This document shows positions 62,315-64,000 of a stretch of DNA of 64,000 bases, piece by piece (the stretch's first letter is position 1; every line of letters begins with the position of its first letter). Position numbers and translations under genes: made by a program. This stretch comes from SB11 sp037968475 (GTDB taxonomy: Bacteria > Bacteroidota > Bacteroidia > UBA8524). Location: the NCBI GenBank assembly GCA_037968475.1, contig JBBKVO010000021.1:24385-88384 (forward strand), read 5' to 3'. The notes beneath the pieces were generated by a model. It did not search any database. It was not told where the DNA came from and saw nothing but the letters and a program-made list of their open reading frames with translations.

Positions 62315-63016
62315 ATGCGAAAAAAAATAGCTCAAAGCCTAACAAAAAGTAATGACAAAATACAATGGCGTGGAACTGAAACCCAACGCATTGAAGCTTT
62401 TAGCGATTCGGTTTTTGCTTTTGCCCTTACATTGTTGGTGGTATCGCTAGAGGTACCCAAAACTTTTGCCCAGTTAAAAGGTATACTTGGAGGCTTTGTA
62501 GCTTTTGGTGTCAGTTTCGTACTTCTGTTTCAGGTATGGTATTATCAAAATCTATTTTTTAGACGTTTTGGACTTAAGGATATCAAAACCATTGTTTTAA
62601 ATGGTGCTTTGTTATTTACAGTATTGTTTTATGTATACCCGCTAAAGTTTTTATTCTCACTCTTTTTGTTCTCTAACGATTCCTCAGTCATTGCTCCTCA
62701 CGAAGTGCCCATGCTTATGTTAGTATATGGCATTGGTTTTTCTACCATTTTTAGCTTGTTTGCCCTTATGTACCGCAATGCTGCCAAACAAGCCGTTACA
62801 ATTGGGCTAAACAAACCCGAATTATTTGCCACACAAACACAACAACGTATTTTTACTTGGTATGTAGTGGTTGGTGTATTTGCTATAGTTTGCGCCTTTA
62901 TAGTGCCCCAAAAATTTTCGGGAGCCACTGGCGCACTATATGGGCTGGTTGGCCTAGTTGAAGGGGTAATAAGAAAGCGAAGAGAAAAACTTGCGACTAA
63001 AAAATTTAATTCTTAA
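62315..63016 (+). CDS. TMEM175-family (DUF1211) potassium channel-like protein
   Basis: 233 residues from the ATG at 62315; an ATG at 62249 in frame would add 22. I prefer 62315 because a TATATTTG sequence, which could be the -7 box, lies just before it. The diagnostic motif is RIEAFSDSVFAFALTLLVVS (family RxxxFSDxVxA). About six membrane helices are visible. Bacterial TMEM175 proteins are tetrameric potassium leak channels in the inner membrane. The gene overlaps the convergent gene at 63013 by four bases. Confidence 0.83.
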   Translation: MRKKIAQSLTKSNDKIQWRGTETQRIEAFSDSVFAFALTLLVVSLEVPKTFAQLKGILGGFVAFGVSFVLLFQVWYYQNLFFRRFGLKDIKTIVLNGALLFTVLFYVYPLKFLFSLFLFSNDSSVIAPHEVPMLMLVYGIGFSTIFSLFALMYRNAAKQAVTIGLNKPELFATQTQQRIFTWYVVVGVFAIVCAFIVPQKFSGATGALYGLVGLVEGVIRKRREKLATKKFNS

Positions 63017-63498
63017 TCGGTTTTTTGCTTTTGCATAAAGGCTTTCAAGTTTTCCATTGCTCCTTTGCGCACTTTGTTTTTAAAAAACGATGTACCACCC
63101 AGCAATATGCCTGTAAAGCCAAAGGCTTGTTTTGCCCATGTATAAAAATTAAAGCTATCGGTATGCTTCACAATTTTACCGTTCTCAATCACAAATTGAG
63201 CTTGTATACGGTTTATCACCTTTCGCTCTGTTGATGAAAACGTGTAAACAGCTACCCACTTGGCACTGCCCCCATTTTCAGTGGCGTGCACATCGCTATA
63301 ATCAAGCTGCATATCTTTACCTCGCTTACACAGCATTTCCCACATGGCTTTTACTTGCACACTATTCAGATTTACAAAAACTTCATCGCTAAAAGTGGCA
63401 TCATCAGCATAGCACTGCTGCATGGTGGTATACTCTTTTTTGGCAAAGGCTGTATAAAACGTATGTATAAGCTGTTGGTTTGCTGTTTCAGTATCCAT
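63013..63498 (-). CDS. NTF2/SnoaL-like family protein
   Basis: 161 residues from the ATG at 63496-63498 (MDTETANQQLIHTFYTAFAK). It has the NTF2-like order of helices and strands: ATFSDEVFVNLNSVQVKAMW, KWVAVYTFSSTERKVINRIQ and FVIENGKIVKHTDSFNFYTW. This fold binds small molecules or acts as an isomerase; the active residues are not conserved enough to choose. The C-terminal helix is long and basic (KNKVRKGAMENLKAFMQKQK). It is probably cytosolic. Confidence 0.83.
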   Translation of the reverse strand: MDTETANQQLIHTFYTAFAKKEYTTMQQCYADDATFSDEVFVNLNSVQVKAMWEMLCKRGKDMQLDYSDVHATENGGSAKWVAVYTFSSTERKVINRIQAQFVIENGKIVKHTDSFNFYTWAKQAFGFTGILLGGTSFFKNKVRKGAMENLKAFMQKQKTD

Positions 63499-63540
63499 AA
63501 AACTGTGGTTTACCACAAATATACTCATCTAAAAAAATGA

Positions 63541-63569
63541 AAAAGCTTGGGCTAATATTCCCAAGCTTT
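63541..63569 (-). terminator. Hairpin terminator right of the NTF2-like gene
   Basis: AAAGCTTGGG and CCCAAGCTTT pair across an eight-base loop. T-rich sequence follows on the minus strand. It would end a transcript coming from beyond the window. Confidence 0.5.
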
Positions 63570-64000
63570 ATTATAGTATTAGTTAACGTGAGTTTGGATT
63601 AAGCAAACATTCACTTTTTTGCGTTTCAATACTGTTATTTTTTCTATTGAAAACTGGCAAGGGGATGAAAAAGCAACCAATTGCACTTAACTGTGCGAGC
63701 GGACGCTCTGTTATTTTTGGCACGAGCGGACGCTCGAGCCAGCTTCAGCGCTCCTTCAAGCGTCCTTGCTTGAAGTTTATTCTTGTTCGAGTCCACTCGA
63801 AATCTTGTTTGTAGCGGAACGCTACCATTCACTACCCCGAAGTGAGGACGCTTCGGGGAACGGTGTGTTTTTATTTTTCATTCTGTATTGCACATTTAAC
63901 TGTGCGGCTGTTGTCCTCCCGAGCGAAGGAATGCGAAAGACAGTGCAAGAAAAAACAATCGCACTACCGAGCGGACGCTCTATTATTTTTGGCACGAGCG
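63570..64000. repeat. GGA-loop hairpin cluster at the window end
   Basis: Contains GAGCGGACGCTC (63697-63708) and again (63724-63735) with a TGTTATTTTTGGCAC spacer, a CTTCAAGC...GCTTGAAG hairpin (63754-63775), and the same three hairpins as at 59494-59566 (63786, 63811, 63835). At 63969 another GAGCGGACGCTC starts a unit that runs off the window. The reverse complement of 63697-63745 is at 29473-29521. No gene is present. Confidence 0.87.

Noticed and set aside
63644..63832. 62-codon minus-strand ORF
   Set aside because: Lies wholly in the hairpin repeat cluster; composition is typical of translated repeats.
16439..64000. CRISPR array
   Set aside because: Hairpin repeats are irregular in spacing and sequence, spacers are not of uniform length, and there are no cas genes.

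Overview
The window is chromosomal DNA from a low-GC member of the Bacteroidota. Four things support this. It carries type IX secretion and gliding machinery (GldK, GldL, GldM, GldN, PorP/SprF). It encodes several secreted proteins with type A or type B C-terminal sorting domains. Many genes have TAnnTTTG promoter boxes and lack strong Shine-Dalgarno sites. Linked pairs such as hemD with a DUF4271 gene and TM2 with DUF2752 are typical of the phylum. I cannot fix the genus from the sequence alone.

Layout. 1-8048: two tandem giant PKD-repeat adhesin-like proteins on the minus strand, the first cut by the window edge. 8184-10062: an ECF sigma factor overlapping a membrane-anchored PKD/sorting-domain protein that looks like its anti-sigma partner. 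10143-15796: YbjN-like protein, DEAD-box helicase, MsrB and patatin/BamA-like protein. 15797-16866: a gene-free stretch of dispersed repeats. 16867-26672: hypothetical proteins, uvrA, a REP-associated tyrosine transposase with hairpins on both sides and one inside its gene, a lipoprotein gene with a decayed duplicate, TM2/DUF2752, elbB and two HAD-like proteins. 26835-29336: lon. 29337-30171: repeats and a broken GIY-YIG gene. 30172-39163: membrane and hypothetical proteins, an FkbM methyltransferase, tRNA-Leu(GAG), a stand-alone EF-Tu domain III-like protein, an OmpA-like protein, DinB, a secreted Ig-like/propeller protein and ftcD. 39303-40804: a hypothetical gene between two direct repeats, then divergent HxlR and DoxX genes around a palindromic operator.

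40876-50776 is the core of the window. Reading on the minus strand, porP/sprF, gldK, gldL, gldM and gldN are followed by a terminator and then by a second unit: a GldM C-terminal half, a GldM N-terminal half carried as a lipoprotein, a second GldN with a cysteine cluster, and a second full-length GldM. No second GldL or GldK is present. I consider this accessory trans-periplasmic set the most interesting system here. hemD, DUF4271 and hemW follow, then DUF4173, a type A sorting-domain protein, a CBS-PAS-DHp protein without an ATPase domain, two lipoproteins, a TMEM175-like channel and an NTF2-like protein.

The intergenic regions contain a family of short hairpins with a GGA/TCC loop and differing but still paired stems, often in two-hairpin units. 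They occur near 16.4, 29.5, 39.3, 39.8, 59.5 and 63.7-64.0 kb and are mixed with copies of a repeat related to TCATCCTGAGCGAAGTCGAA.
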